NCBI RefSeq assembly: GCF_035594125.1
Contig: NC_087171.1
Coordinates: 9,200,767-9,264,766 of the forward strand
Reading direction: 5' to 3'
Source of the DNA: Scylla paramamosain
Lineage: Eukaryota > Arthropoda > Malacostraca > Decapoda > Portunidae
DNA: 64,000 nt
The notes under the pieces are model-generated. The model saw only the letters and a list, made by a program, of their open reading frames with translations. It made no database searches and was not told the DNA's origin. Shown piece after piece: positions 49,663 through 62,262 of the stretch (position 1 is its first letter; every line of letters starts with the position of its first letter). The translations under genes were made by a program, and so were the position numbers.

Positions 49663-52600
49663 GGAGCACACTAATTATTTACAGATTTTCAACATTTGCA
49701 GATGTCTGTTACCTAACTCCCGTGAATGTTGATAGCCAAATGTATGTATATGTATATAAATAAGTGGTAACAAAGAAGCAGCCAGAAACCTGAAGAGAAC
49801 AACTATTATTTAAAAAGGATAATTCTACAAATGATTTTGGTCTTATCCAATCAGAACATTGACATTATTTCTCATTACTTGTATTCAAGCTTGAAATGGT
49901 TCATTGCCAAAATTTCAAAATAGTTATTGTAAGTATGTGAACATTAATACATTCTTTTCTAAAGTGTTAACATATAATTAAGTCTGATGTGTTTTATGCA
50001 TCAATTGGCAGGTTATTTCTAATAGTGGGGCCTCATTAATTCTGGAGGAAGTCATAGAATGAGATTCATTTGAAAAAAAATGTAAGCACAAAAGTTGTAT
50101 ACATAGTTGATTGACAGAAGGTAATTTAACAATATGTATGAAATAAAAAAAAATATGAAGAACTTAAAGGAAATATGCACAGTTTTTTGCAATACATAAT
50201 GTGCTAAAGATTGTATATTGCAAAATGTAAAGTTTTCATTATACTTTAATAATTTTGCTTATAAGAAGTTTTAATATATTTGAATTACTTTTGATATTCA
50301 ATATCTAGTCATGTAGAGTAAGAAATTTGCTTTTTCCAGTTCTTACATCATAAAATGATCAATAAATTTTATTTGATGCACAACTTTCAGGTGAAAGCAG
50401 ATACCTGGTACAGCACTGTGTATTTTGTTTTGTCATCTGATATATTCATAATAAAAGGTTGTTGTTATGCTGAAATTAGGCAAAAATGTATACATAGACA
50501 CTGCCTTGTTGTATACTTAGAAGATTCGTAACAGAACAGTGGATTCTGTTTGAAAAAGAAAATGTTTTTAAAGGAAGATATTCTTGTTAGAATTACAGCA
50601 TCATCAAATTGTGTTAAGTGATTTTGACAGGTATGCATCAGAAAATATGTGCATTTGCTGGCAAATAAGACATTTGTCAGGGGAGAGTATAAAAGTTCAC
50701 CCTACATCCTTTGCACCTGTAATGAAATTACTTTCAAGAAAAATTATTTTGGAAAACATGGGTGCATGTTACAGCAGTTGTCTTATATGGTGGCAAATGT
50801 TGCACTTGTTATACTGTGCTGTTATGGTTATGAATACCTTCATTATTTAATGAAGGTAACATGTGCAGTGTGATCTGTATGTTGCACCGTCTGTTAATAA
50901 TGCAAGATGGGGGCTAGACATCCATCTGCAGTATTATTATGTCTCAGGCTGAAGTTTCTTGATATTCATACTGTATTTCTTCTTACTTTGTTATGTTTTG
51001 AAATTTATGGCTATTTATAGCAATTTTCGTCTGATACAGTAGATCCTATGAAAAACCTTAGATATTTGTCTTTGAATGAGTAACTGAGGGCACAGGAGTT
51101 AACTCAAGGGACTTTTTTTCCTGAGCTTGAAAAAGAGTACAATGATTTATATTGAGTTCTTCATACAAAGTTTGTGTCAATTGTCATTAGTTTTACACTT
51201 GCATATACAGAAATACTTTGTGGCTCTGCAGACATTTATTTACCATATCAATTTGTCATACCACATTCTTATCTTTTGTGGATCATATCAGTAATTTTGC
51301 TCATTACATCCAGAATCCTATCTTAAAATGTTTTGTTCTTACTATAAAAAAATTGGTTTGAGACACACATATATCATAAATCTTCACACTATTACTTATT
51401 CTTTATTCATTTTAATGTCTCTGCAGAGCGATCCATCATCACTTTTAGGTTTTGCTAGAGGTAAGGTTATAGTTTTTCTTCAGCAGAAGGAACTGTCACT
51501 ACCCGTAGTGTTCCTGGATTCCAACACGTGGACACCAATGTTTACCTTGTGAATCTGAGCCCTAGAGTTAATGCCCACATATGTTTATATGGTGTTGTCA
51601 TTTTCAGCTTTAAGATTGTTGATATTCAAGCACTGTCTTGAAACTTTTATATCTTGACTAGAATTAAAAGTGTTGCAATTTTCTAAGGTTCTACTGTATA
51701 GTGTTCTAGTCAGTGCATAGTTTGTTGTTTTCATGTCTGTGATTATTTGTTGCATACTGTGTTATAGTCTTACCCACACCATTTTGTGCTCATTTGTTGC
51801 ACCCTTAGATGAAGTGACTTATGGTAGTAATTTTTTGCACTCCTAGATAAAGTGACTTATACTAGAAATAGAGTCCAGTAGACAGTTTAAGCTTAATTAG
51901 CATACTGCAATGGAGCCTCTGTGTAGACCTGATATGCTCAGGTCTTGGGGCTGACCTAGTCTGTGATATGCTCAAAGCCTCTGTCTTAGTCCTCATTCTG
52001 TCTTCTACTTATAATTCTGTCAGAAGCTGATATAATTTTACTTGTTCATATTGCTTTGAAAAACAAGGCTATTTGTTGTTATTTAAGAGTGCCTGCCCAT
52101 TTGATTCTAAAAGCTATGGAACAACAGATATGCTTTTGTGATACAGTTCAGATTTGCTGGTATAATTAAGTGCAGCAATGTTTTCACTATGGACTGTAGA
52201 TGTGATATTTATTGAAGGACTCTCACCTCCATCTCTCTGATATCTAAAATATAGTCATCTTCATATGGTCATATGGCATCTTTGTGATATAGTGGCTAGT
52301 GCACCAGGCTGTAAGCCACAGGTGCTGGTCTGAATTCAGGCTGGAACAATCTGTGTACAGTTCATCCAAGTGTTCGTCTTTCCTTCAAGTTTGTTGATGA
52401 ATGGATATCAGGGGAAGATGAACCATGAAAACCAGGATGTCACAGTGGCTCTGTGTCCCAGGCTAAGGGATATCCACTGCAGGCTCAGGGTTCAGTGAGA
52501 TGTGGATAGGCTAAGGCCACATGCAACAATACCTTTTACAAAGGTATTGTATGGGCAGTCAGTCATATACTTTACCCATCCTACTTGATCTCATGCAGTC

Positions 52601-53844
52601 TGTATTAGATGATGCCTGGATGTATTTCATTACCAAAGCAGAGAAAACAGGTTAGCTTACAAAAATATTACTGAAAGATAACAGAAAACACATTTTAAAG
52701 AATACATGTAGTTGACAATCAAATGGCCTTGATATGAGGTACAAATGAATAACACTCAGCAGCTGGTACTATAAAGTTCTCATTACTGTTACTAAAAGCA
52801 TCCTGAATTCTAATCTGGTATACCAGAAATTTTATATATATATAGTAGGGTTATTTTCTGCAAATGTTCTGGACAATTAGAACATGTACTGTAGGCTAAG
52901 GACAGAAGCTTACATTTTCCTCTTAATACAACAGAAATTGTCATGAAGATTGGCAAGACAAATCAATAGGAATAGCGTGTGTGTCAGAGGATTAGATGAT
53001 TGACACCAATGTGAATGGTAACAGATATCTGTGGCAAAGCAGTGAAAGGCTTGAACAAGAGTGGCCATATCAGAAGAGTCTTGCCTTGTTTTTGGTGCTC
53101 CTTTAGAAAGAATGTTCACCATGAGATTAGTAAGACTGCAAAAAAAAAGAGAGAGACTGAGACTGGTGAGTGTTTTTTTTTACATTGTGGTGGCAAATGA
53201 TGACGAGATTTATGGCCTCAGCAAATATTCAGTGATGGAGTCAGTCACCTCCCAACACCCTGTTAGAGGCTATATGGTCATTGTTACATAGTCTCATAGG
53301 ATTCTTTATTATTTTATCTTATAACCCATTCTGCTTGTATAACCTCTGTACAAAGCCACAATGGAGGTACTAAGCTTTGAACCACACACATAAACTGGAC
53401 ATTATGTTATTGATTACTAAATAGCAATAGTATTTAGCTTCATAAGTGATCATTGCAGGCACAGTCCTAGTTGTCTCTTCTATGCCACTTAGACTGATCA
53501 CATCAGTATCTGAACTTATGATTCTGACAGTAAATATAAGCAGAAGACAGAGGCAAGACTAGATTCTTGTGATGACAAGCAAGGGGGAAGACTTGTATAA
53601 AACTTCCTTTCACTGGAATATTCCATGACTCTCTCTTATTGTCAACATTAAATTTCACTCTAAGAAACTTGGCTGTTGTTCAGCATCAATACATATTAAT
53701 TCTTATAATAATTTTCTGTAGAGTAATTTCTTTCACTTTCTTGTTTTTGTGAAAATAGCAATTAGTAAATAAAAGAGACGATTTTGGCACAAATGTCAGT
53801 TGTATCATCAAACTGCATGATTATTTTAATGGAATTGAAAGTGT

Positions 53845-53850
<6 letters not shown>
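49663..53850. other. AT-rich region without recognised genes
   Basis: Only short frames with no familiar domains were seen. A SINE candidate is at 52280-52500. A short open stretch after a possible acceptor at 51426 was judged too weak to call. Confidence 0.45.
52280..52500 (+). mobile_element. Possible tRNA-derived SINE
   Basis: The first 75 bases look like a tRNA relic: TGATATAGTGGCTAGTGC at the A-box position, a CTGTAAG anticodon-like loop, then GGTCTGAATTCAGG resembling the B box GGTTCGAATCC. The following 150 bp share TATCCAC-GCAGG with the candidate near 22497. There is no clear tail. Confidence 0.4.
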
Positions 53851-53919
<69 letters not shown>

Positions 53920-54019
53920 TGCTTGCGCGTGTATGCGTGCACGTGCGTGCGTGCGTGCGCATGTATGCGTGCATGTGCGTGCGTGCATGCGTGAGTGCGT
54001 GCATGCTTGTGTGTGTGTT
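53851..54019. repeat. Compound (GT)n(GTGC)n tract
   Basis: GT for about 50 bp, then about 120 bp of GTGC-rich and GCAT-rich units. It is purine-pyrimidine alternating almost throughout, so it could adopt Z-DNA. Confidence 0.95.
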
Positions 54020-55426
54020 AATATTAAATTTTCTACATACTTTGCAGAAATTGACATGGTGATGCTCTGTTCCATTCTTCCTCCTCTGAGCCTCAGCATG
54101 ATGTTGTGAGTAAGTTGCATACTAAATTATAGAAAACAATGTTCATCTTTCAGTTTAATTATTTGATTTTAATTCTATAATTTTCTAGTTTTATGTAAGT
54201 AGATTAATCCTTCTGTTTTCATTTTTCATTTTTCATATTCTAAGCTACATTGTTTGGTGTATCTTTTCCAAGTAATTTGGGTTAAATGAAAAATATCAAT
54301 CTGAGTGAATGGAGGGCTATTTAAAAAAGGGTTGTAATCAACTAGCATAGCTTATTTCTTGTACAGAGAACTGGTGCTTAGTATTAACATCATACTCCTG
54401 AATACAAAATCACTCATCAGATAATCAGGAAAACTGGATTATTAACATATCACTGGGTTCAATTATAGGAGATGACCATCACACCTGCAGAGTTCACCAT
54501 CACTTGATGCGGTGTTCAGTGCCATGGATACACATACTGTACTGTTATTATAAAGTTAAAGAAAAGCTAATAAATACAATTTACTTTGTAGTGCTTGGCT
54601 GGTACAATGGAAGCATGTGTGGCTGCTATTCTGTGGTTTTGAATTCAAGCCCCACTCAGGCTGAAGTCTTTTCACTTGTCAGACATTGTTGCTCCTATGA
54701 ACAAGGGGTAAGGAGTTGAGTTAGCCACTTGGTCTTTCTGCTGATACAACCATAGCCTAGGCTGACTCAGGTCTTATGTGAATGAAGAGGAGCCCTGAGA
54801 TACCAGTCATGCATATGATGGATAACTTAAGTGTTCACATTTTCCCATCACTCTTGTCACCCATTAGTGACCTTTAACCTTTAACTGTGGCAGAATGGTT
54901 TGCTTCTTGTAGCTTTATGGTAAGGTTCAGCTGTTAAAACCAAGGCAACAAGAATCCTCAGAATAATGTAACTGTAGTCACCACAGACTAGAACGATTCA
55001 GGAGTTTTGGCTGTGTCTCCAACCTCTTTTTGGCAGGTTAACTGATTGGTCACACATAAAGTTCTTGCCACTTCCTAAATTTTTTTATACATAAGATATT
55101 TTCAATCTCCATATCTCTTACCCTTATCCTAACTTTTTTTTATATCAATAGGAAAACAATAATATTATCAAAGTATTAACTATAAAAAAAATTGTGAAAA
55201 CAATGTATGTATACTAATTCATATGACTAGACATGCACCATGTTGAAATTTATTTCCACAACTTTTTCTAATTATTACTGATGGTTCACATTGATAATTT
55301 TGAAACTGACTTACAGCAAGGTTTTCAGAGTTAACATTATTTAAGTCAAAACATACTTTTATTCTTTTAATATTTTATCCTGTCATTGGATGCAAACTCT
55401 TATTTTTGCCTAAAGTGTTCCATAAA
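54020..55426. other. Region without recognised genes
   Basis: AT-rich DNA with a second SINE candidate at about 54585-54670. No coding similarity was seen. Confidence 0.45.
54585..54670 (+). mobile_element. Possible tRNA-derived SINE head
   Basis: TGCTTGGCTGGTACAATGG at the A-box position and GGTTTTGAATTCAAGCC at the B-box position, about 35 bases apart, give a tRNA-like order. The sequence after it could not be matched to other copies in the window. Confidence 0.35.
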
Positions 55427-55427
55427 C

Positions 55428-55490
<63 letters not shown>

Positions 55491-55504
55491 TATTATTATT
55501 ATTA

Positions 55505-55547
<43 letters not shown>
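55427..55547. repeat. (ATT)n microsatellite
   Basis: Nearly perfect ATT tract of about 120 bp. Read on the minus strand it is (AAT)n and directly follows a retroelement C-terminal relic, so it may be that element's 3' tail. Confidence 0.97.
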
Positions 55548-56000
55548 GAAAATGCATGCAAGGGCGTCAAGGAAAAATTTTAAAACCAATGTAGACCCAA
55601 GCAGGGTCCCCCCTATGGGCAAACATGAATGTGAAAAATTAAAGAAGGAAAAAGTAAAATAAAAGAAAAGTGATAAATACTTACTAAGTTAATAGAAACT
55701 TTTATTTTAAATTTATCTATGGCAGCTTCAGAAACAGTTTCATCAAGAAGTAGTTTCCACACTTTAGTCAAATTGAGGATAAATGTATGGTAATATTGGT
55801 TGGTTGAACAAAAAACCTGCTGAAAAGCATGCCCACTGAAATGTTAATTATATTGTGTTTGACAAACAGGGATAAACTGAGGTGGCAATGCTCTGTGAAG
55901 AGGATGTTCATTATTATTGACAATTTTAATAACACTCTTAAATAATAACTTAATAACAAATGAATACTGTCCAAACCCTGAAGAGAAAATAAGGACATTA
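55427..56000 (-). mobile_element. Non-LTR retroelement 3' end with (AAT)n tail
   Basis: On the minus strand, from about 55800 to 55690, the frame reads LTKVWKLLLDETVSEAAIDK, then FKIKVS. This resembles the WNSLP-E-V-A-xxxFK motif at the end of many non-LTR pol and Pol-like proteins. A short 3' UTR and the (AAT)n tract follow. TAA-type tails are known from I-like elements. The clade is uncertain. Confidence 0.45.
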
Positions 56001-56592
56001 AACAAAATTATAGTGATGACAATAAATGGATTGATTTAACATTGCACAAATCAGCTCATGTCACTGTCAACATTAACAGTGGTTGCTGAAATTATTTCAT
56101 TACACAATACTAATGTATTGTCCATAGTAATGTGTTGTCTCTGTGATAGTTAAGCAACAGTTCCCCGTATTAGAAACTAAGAAGTGTTAAATCTAAATTC
56201 CTCCATCTATCTTAGCATGATGAGAATGGTGAATAAAATGTTATATATTTATTTCTCTCTCTTATAAAATGTGTAATATTTAATGCTGAATTACTTATGA
56301 TGTTATAGCATTTTGATGTGCATGGTAATGATATAGTTACAGATGACTAATTATAGTATAACAGTTTCCACCTGAACCTTTCTAGCTGATTTTCTGAGAC
56401 GTTGAGTGTAGTACTTTTGAACATATAAAATATTCCATTATTGTTGCAATAATTTGTTTACATGTATTAATATTCAGCTTGTAGCTGGTCAAGTGTATCT
56501 GTGATGTGTACAATGAAGAATGTATGTTAGGTGGCTGTGTCACTTTAGTATGTGTATGACAGCAGTGCTACCCTAGTATTAGGCACGCTGGG

Positions 56593-56594
<2 letters not shown>

Positions 56595-56627
<33 letters not shown>
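56595..56627. repeat. (CAG)n tract
   Basis: About eleven CAG units. No open frame around it supports a coding polyglutamine stretch. Confidence 0.9.
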
Positions 56628-56628
<1 letters not shown>

Positions 56629-57006
56629 AGGTGCATTAGTCCATCAGTCAGTCAATGTCTTCCCTTTAGGTCATTCATTAAAGATCTCTGTAAGACTCAT
56701 AGGGAAAAGTGTAACATTCAGGTACTGAACTTGTCCTACATTATCTACATTTCTTATACAAATGTATGTATCTTACTCTACTTTTGGGTGATTCCTGTTT
56801 TATGCTGCCTCTCACCATGCAAGTCGAGTGACTTTGCATTATTCATTTTACTTGAGTCAATTATACAGAAAAGTAAAAAAAGTTACTTGTCACCATTCAG
56901 GTGCAGACACTCATTCTTTTACAGTATTTCATGCTATATTGTGGATTCTGCTGCATGTGAGACAGAGGAATGAAGTATGAGTACATGGACTCATTACATT
57001 CCAGGA

Positions 57007-57054
57007 TTTTATTTATTTATTTATTTATCTATTTATTTTATTTATTTTTATTTT

Positions 57055-57085
<31 letters not shown>

Positions 57086-57128
57086 TTTTATTTTATTTTT
57101 TATTTTATTTTATTTTTTTATTTTTTTT
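57007..57128. repeat. (TTTA)n/(TTTTA)n tract
   Basis: Imperfect repeats of TTTA grading into TTTTA over about 120 bp. Confidence 0.95.
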
Positions 57129-57711
57129 CCCTCCTTTTTTGGTCACAAGCCATGTACTGCTAAATCACTTATGCATGTGCTCCTGTTTCTTTAGAGTGAC
57201 AAAGTAGGTTTCCAAGAAACAGTCGTTTTTTCTCACTACATATCTATTAAGAACATGACCTTAGATCTCCAGCCATTAGGATCATAGAAACTCCCCAAAC
57301 AAGTTCATACTCCAGCTCTATAATGGTTCCTCTCAGGTGACTAAAAATACAGATATCATCATGTTCATTACCTGACTGAACTCCCCTCACCGTAATCTGG
57401 CTTGACTCAAGACCCTTATGGTTAACAATTTCCTGGAAAAGTTACATACCAAGTAATATTACCATGAACAGTCAAGTCATATAGACAAAACCTGAAGTGA
57501 TGAGAGTCATTTGTTTGGTGTCACTGCAGCCATACATATGTAGATACATATAGTAATCTTTCAAATCTGAAATACTCTATTATTGGCAAGCATAAAATGA
57601 AAAATTGTAGAAACTATCATATAAGAAAATAGAGCCTATGGATGCTCAGCACTTCAGATCAGCTTATGCCATGATGATTTGACATATAAAATTTATGTGC
57701 CTTGATATTAA

Positions 57712-57713
<2 letters not shown>

Positions 57714-57744
<31 letters not shown>

Positions 57745-57835
57745 TTTATTTTTATTTTTATTTTTTATTTTATTTTATTTTATTTTATTTTATTATTATT
57801 ATATTATTATTATTATTTCTTTTTTTTTATTTACT
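57714..57835. repeat. (ATT)n/(TTTTA)n tract
   Basis: ATT units grading into TTTTA and back to ATT over about 120 bp. Confidence 0.95.
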
Positions 57836-58934
57836 TTTTTTCATTTCCATATTTGGTAGATACTGATGCTTCAGTTTGAAGGGCTTGAAAATGTTTAGAT
57901 GACAGTCATTACATAAAAATATGACATAAAACAAGTAAGTGAAGACTTTGGTTGTTCCTATTTATTTAAGATGGGTTAATGTTATGGCTAAGAAATTAAA
58001 ATGTTACTGAGTATAATATGAACATTTCTAGAGAAACATAATGATCCACTGTTCCTCGTCTTCCTTCATCTGAAGGTTGTGTCATGGAGTACAGTTGAAG
58101 TGGAGTAATTTGTAAGCCATTTGTTATCACACCAGGTATGGTGCAGTAATTTCAATACTTGGTATACATGCACATGGTAATGCTGTCACTGCAATGCTCT
58201 CACTCGCTGATTGGCTAAAATATTCACGTTTTTTTTCAAATATATGGTAAATTGACTTTGCATTTTATCAGTGGTTTTATACAAATAAGTATAATGTTAA
58301 TACTTCTATGCAATGTAACTTTTTATCTAATGAATACATGGTAGAAGGGGATAGAAAGTTAAGAAGCATGTGGAAAAAGAGAAAACAGATGGAGTTAGGC
58401 TGAAAGTTAAGTAATGAGGATGACACATGGTAGGGGAATGAATGTAGAGTTAAATATTAAGCTGCTTGAGGAAATAATATTTAATAATACTGGAATGAAT
58501 ACAATAAGGTGGTCTTGTGAAAAATTGGTCAGCTGAAAATATGGAATATAGGAGTATGAGAAAGACAGAATGTAATGGGGATGAGGTTTCTGAGGAAAAG
58601 ATACAAAGGGGAGCTGGTGTTGTAAGGAAGTTGGCTGATTGAGCAAAGAAAGGAATGTTATGATAGATTGGGTTTGTAGATAGGATGAAAGAAGAACAAT
58701 AGTGAGTAAGGTAACTTGACTGAATGTGAAAAGTGCATGGCTAGGAAGACAACAAATGTAAGAGGGGCACTGGCTGAAGACAACAAAATTTATACATTTA
58801 AAAAAGGCCCATTTAGGTGTCAACATCCAAAGAAAGAGAGCCAAAAGGATTAACCAAAACTATTAATGAATTTTTAATTAAGGATGTGTGTATATTAGGT
58901 ACATGTAAAGCTGTGTGAAGCAAGATAATTTTAT

Positions 58935-59075
58935 TTAGAGGGCAGGCTGTGACTGCCTCCTTATGTTGTGAGACACAATAGATATTCAAGGAGGTCACAG
59001 CTGGGTCATAGATAAGTTTATAGCAACCTTGATCCAGTGCTTGTGAGACCTCACTAAGAGTGATTACCATTTTGG
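58935..59075 (-). mobile_element. 5' leader fragment of the non-LTR family
   Basis: Plus-strand reading GAGGGCAGGCTGTGACTGCC through GATCCAGTGCTTG and GTGATTACCATTTTGGCA matches 20635-20780, the 5' end of copy 1, in the same orientation. Only the leader is present; no pol follows. Confidence 0.75.
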
Positions 59076-60149
59076 CAAGGAAGAAAAGATCATTATTATT
59101 TTTAGGAATGATAACAGTACACAGTAAACATGAAGCTTAAAAAAATGGCAATACAAAATATCATCATCCCAACAGACATGCAATGCAGAATGAATCCTGT
59201 GAAAATGAGACATGAAAGAGGTGCCTTTAATGTAAAGAGAATGGACAGAAAGGGCAACAAAAGTGCATGTGGAAGAGCAGCATGTCTAGAAAGGAGACAA
59301 AATTAATCACTTAATGATGGAGATTTTGAAATTATATGATTATGTGAACAGTATGGCATTGCACAAGTAAGACAAAATGTGTATGACTGTAGGTGCATGA
59401 AACTGAATTTGTTAAAATGAAAAAGGGAGAAGGGATTGCAGTATATAAGTATATAGACAAGAACAGGTAGAGTTCTGCTGTAGCCACTGGTCAAGGAAGC
59501 TCTCTGCAACCTGCATCAGTAACAGTGGCTGGAATTATAGGATTGGAAAACTGTATAATGTATGTGTCTTGCGCACTTATAAATTGTCGTCATTTTTTAT
59601 TTTTTATTTTTTATTTATTTATTTTTTTTATGACTAAAAATATTTAAAAAATTCCAGATTTGTGAGACTACTGCATGTCACTTTAATCATTACTATTGAT
59701 CTTCTTATGGTGTATCACTCCCAACAAATGAAAGAAAGAATGTACCAATTTTGCAAAGTGTGATTTCCTCCCCAAAATATTATGTACGAGTATACGTAAA
59801 GACCATGTATAACAGTGGTGTTCCAGCTGTAATGATGAATGCATGACTTGTTGACTGTGTGTGATGCTACTACAGTTTCTTAGTGTATTAGGAATCACAG
59901 AACATAATGAATATTATAGAGAACAAAATTGATGTAAAAATTGGGTATTTGGAAAAAAAGAAAGATTTGTTTAGTAATATGCAAGTTGACTTGACTCAGC
60001 ATTTTATTTTTCCATGAAAGCAATAACATATGCTAGTGGTGTATAATTAAGATGCTCTAATCTAGTATCAGCTGTACTTGTGATAGCATCAGGTTATTGT
60101 TTGTTGTTATAGGTATAAGATTCTTAAGGATACCTAATGGCAGGGGAAA
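59076..60149. other. Region without recognised genes
   Basis: AT-rich DNA between two leader fragments of the same retroelement family. A short T/A-rich tract lies at about 59590-59630. Nothing else was recognised. Confidence 0.45.
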
Positions 60150-60265
60150 AAAAATTACTCTTAGATAAATTCATAGTACCCCTTGATCCAGTGTTTGTGA
60201 AATCTCATTGGGAGTAATTACCATTTTAGCAGGTGCTACTGCCTCCCAAGACAAGAGTGATGCCT
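60150..60265 (-). mobile_element. Second 5' leader fragment of the non-LTR family
   Basis: CCCCTTGATCCAGTGTTTGT, then GGGAGTAATTACCATTTTAGC, matches the outermost leader seen at 20720-20780 and 59020-59075. Same orientation as both. Confidence 0.7.
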
Positions 60266-61860
60266 CCTGAGAAAGAGACAATAGCAGTACACTGAACCTT
60301 TAATTGATGAAATTTTAAAAACATAAGTGTTGAATGGCATCTTTGTTCTAGCAGTGGTTTTCAGTCTTTTTCCTCTCATGTTCACTAAGCCAGGTGCTAA
60401 AATGGGTGATGAACACCATCAGTATTTAAAAGTGGAACTAATGAATGCTAATAAACCTTCATACATTAAGCATGTTAATTATTGCTAATTATTTATTGTC
60501 TTTTATGGATTATAATTAAGATTTCATTTTAAGTTTACTTGGAACCATTGCTTGGTTTGCTAGTTTCCTGCCACAAACAACATAGACTGGATATGGTTCC
60601 TCTTCCCCAGATGAAGTGATTCTGAAGGACAAGTAGTCTTCTTTATACTGCTACACAGCTGACTTGGGAGTAAGGGTATGTGCAGAGAACACTGGCTTTC
60701 TTGCACGAACAACTAGTGCCAACCCATGGCAAGAATTACACTATATATACAAGTGTAAGCATGCACAGAGGAAGCTGTCTGGAGTGTGTCAGCACAGGCA
60801 ACTTGCTTCTACCAGCTATCCTTATTCCCCTAGACAGCTTTCCTTATTCCCCTGGACTATTCTTGCCTGCTCAACTCACATGAATAGATGTCTAGCAGTA
60901 TGGACATTTCATTATATAGATTTAGTACCATATTAAATTTGTTCTGGAATTTAATTTCTGCATAGTTAAGAGTTATGACTGGTCATTTTTCTGGCAGAAC
61001 AAACTATCTATACTGGTTACTCCAGATTTTTACCAGGTGAAGCTCAATTTTCTTGAGAATATAATCAGAAGTATTTTGGCTTATCCATGTGTACTCAAAT
61101 CTTCTCAAGTGTCTTTTTTTTTTTTTCACTAAAAAGATGATGTTCTCCATACTGTTTTGTTTTTGTGATTTATTTCATGTATTTCTCCTTTTCTTCTTTT
61201 AAGTTTTGCATGAGTATTCCCAAGCAACATTAGCTCATCATCAGCCAATGAGCCTGACATTTTTTACTTCACTGCTGGTGAATCACAGTTAACAAATAAA
61301 TCTACTACAGCCTCCCTCCTCACACTGCTCAGACCAGATTACATACTTGCGTCCTTTGTGATCACCTACCAGTGCCTGAAACCAGTGTGGGGCAGCCTCT
61401 ATCAGTGCTGGTTTCTCAAGCAAGAAAACCAGCGTTCTCTGTGCACGCATCCCTACACTGCCTGTCCTAATTGTCTCGCTTCCAGAACTAGTTCCTGTCA
61501 CGGTAGCTTCACTGCCCTTATCCTTTAGTGTTCATTTCCAAATTACAGATTGATCCATATATATGAGATCTGAAAAACGAAAACATCAATTGGTGCTAAT
61601 TATAATTATAATTAATTATATATAATATATTTATAAGTATACAAATAAAGAAATAGTTATGTTTACATTTTTTTTTTTTTTAATGTGACTTGTAGCTAAA
61701 CACTTAAGAGCATCCTTCTTTTACTTTTAAAACCATGCAAGGAAGAGTGGTGCTGGACAACATATCCAGTTGCTGCTGTGATGGAGGCCTATCCTATCTT
61801 AATCCAACCTGATCTAACTTAACCTAACCTTAACTTTAACTTTAACCTGCTTCAGTCAGT
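60266..61860. other. Region without recognised genes
   Basis: Only short frames were seen. A segment at about 60676-60715 recurs inverted at about 61408-61450 (GTGCAGAGAACACTGGCTTT against a close relative), suggesting pieces of one unrecognised repeat. Degenerate TTAGG-like units occur near 61806-61845. Confidence 0.45.
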
Positions 61861-61879
61861 CAGTTCAATGGTCCTTGGG

Positions 61880-62262
61880 CCAGCAGCAGCAGCTGCTGTT
61901 GCTGCTTCTTGCTCTGATGCTGGTGCTGCTTGTTCTTCTAATGCTGCTTCTTCCTCTGATGCTGCTACTTCTTCCTCTGATGCTGCTGCTTCTTCCTTTG
62001 ATGTTACTGCTCCTTCCTCTGATGCTGCTACTTCTTATGCTGCTGCTGCTTTTTCTGATGTCTATCCTTCCTCTAATGCTATTTCTTCCTCTGATGTTGC
62101 TTCTTCCTCTGATGCTGGTGTTGCTTCTTCTTCTGATGCAGATGTCGTTTCTTCTTCTGATGCTCCTTCTTCAGCTGTTGGTGTTGTTTCTTCTTCTGAT
62201 GCTCCTTCTTCAGCTGTTGATACTTCCTCTTCTTCTTCTAATGCTGCTGTTTCATCCTCTGA
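61880..62262 (+). repeat. TCTGATGCT minisatellite
   Basis: About 20 imperfect units of 15-21 bp built from TCTTCCTCTGATGCTGCT-like sequence. It is open in one frame from 61868, giving Ser-Ser-Asp-Ala repeats that run into the retroelement relic, so it is unlikely to be a real gene. The unit resembles the first bases of the adjoining repeat (TCCTCTGATGGGG). Confidence 0.85.

Larger units (their letters stand above)
56001..58929. other. Region without recognised genes
   Basis: AT-rich DNA with a CAG tract at about 56595-56627, TTTA-type tracts and several short frames. The minus-strand open frame at 58407-58844 is long but low in complexity and not recognised. Confidence 0.45.

Noticed and set aside
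51428..51552. Possible exon after an acceptor-like TCTCTGCAG
   Set aside because: About 40 residues ending at a stop, with no similarity and no partner exon upstream or downstream.
54049..54108. Possible small exon between TTTGCAG and GTGAGTAAG
   Set aside because: Both splice signals look good, but no neighbouring exon or recognisable protein supports it.
55427..55547. Asn- or Tyr-repeat open frames
   Set aside because: They are translations of the ATT microsatellite.
58407..58844. 145-residue open frame on the minus strand
   Set aside because: Low-complexity hydrophobic/Ser composition from a purine-rich plus strand; no motif, no splice context.
61289..61501. 70-residue frame on the minus strand
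   Set aside because: Part of it matches 60676-60715 in inverted form, so it is more likely a dispersed repeat than a gene.
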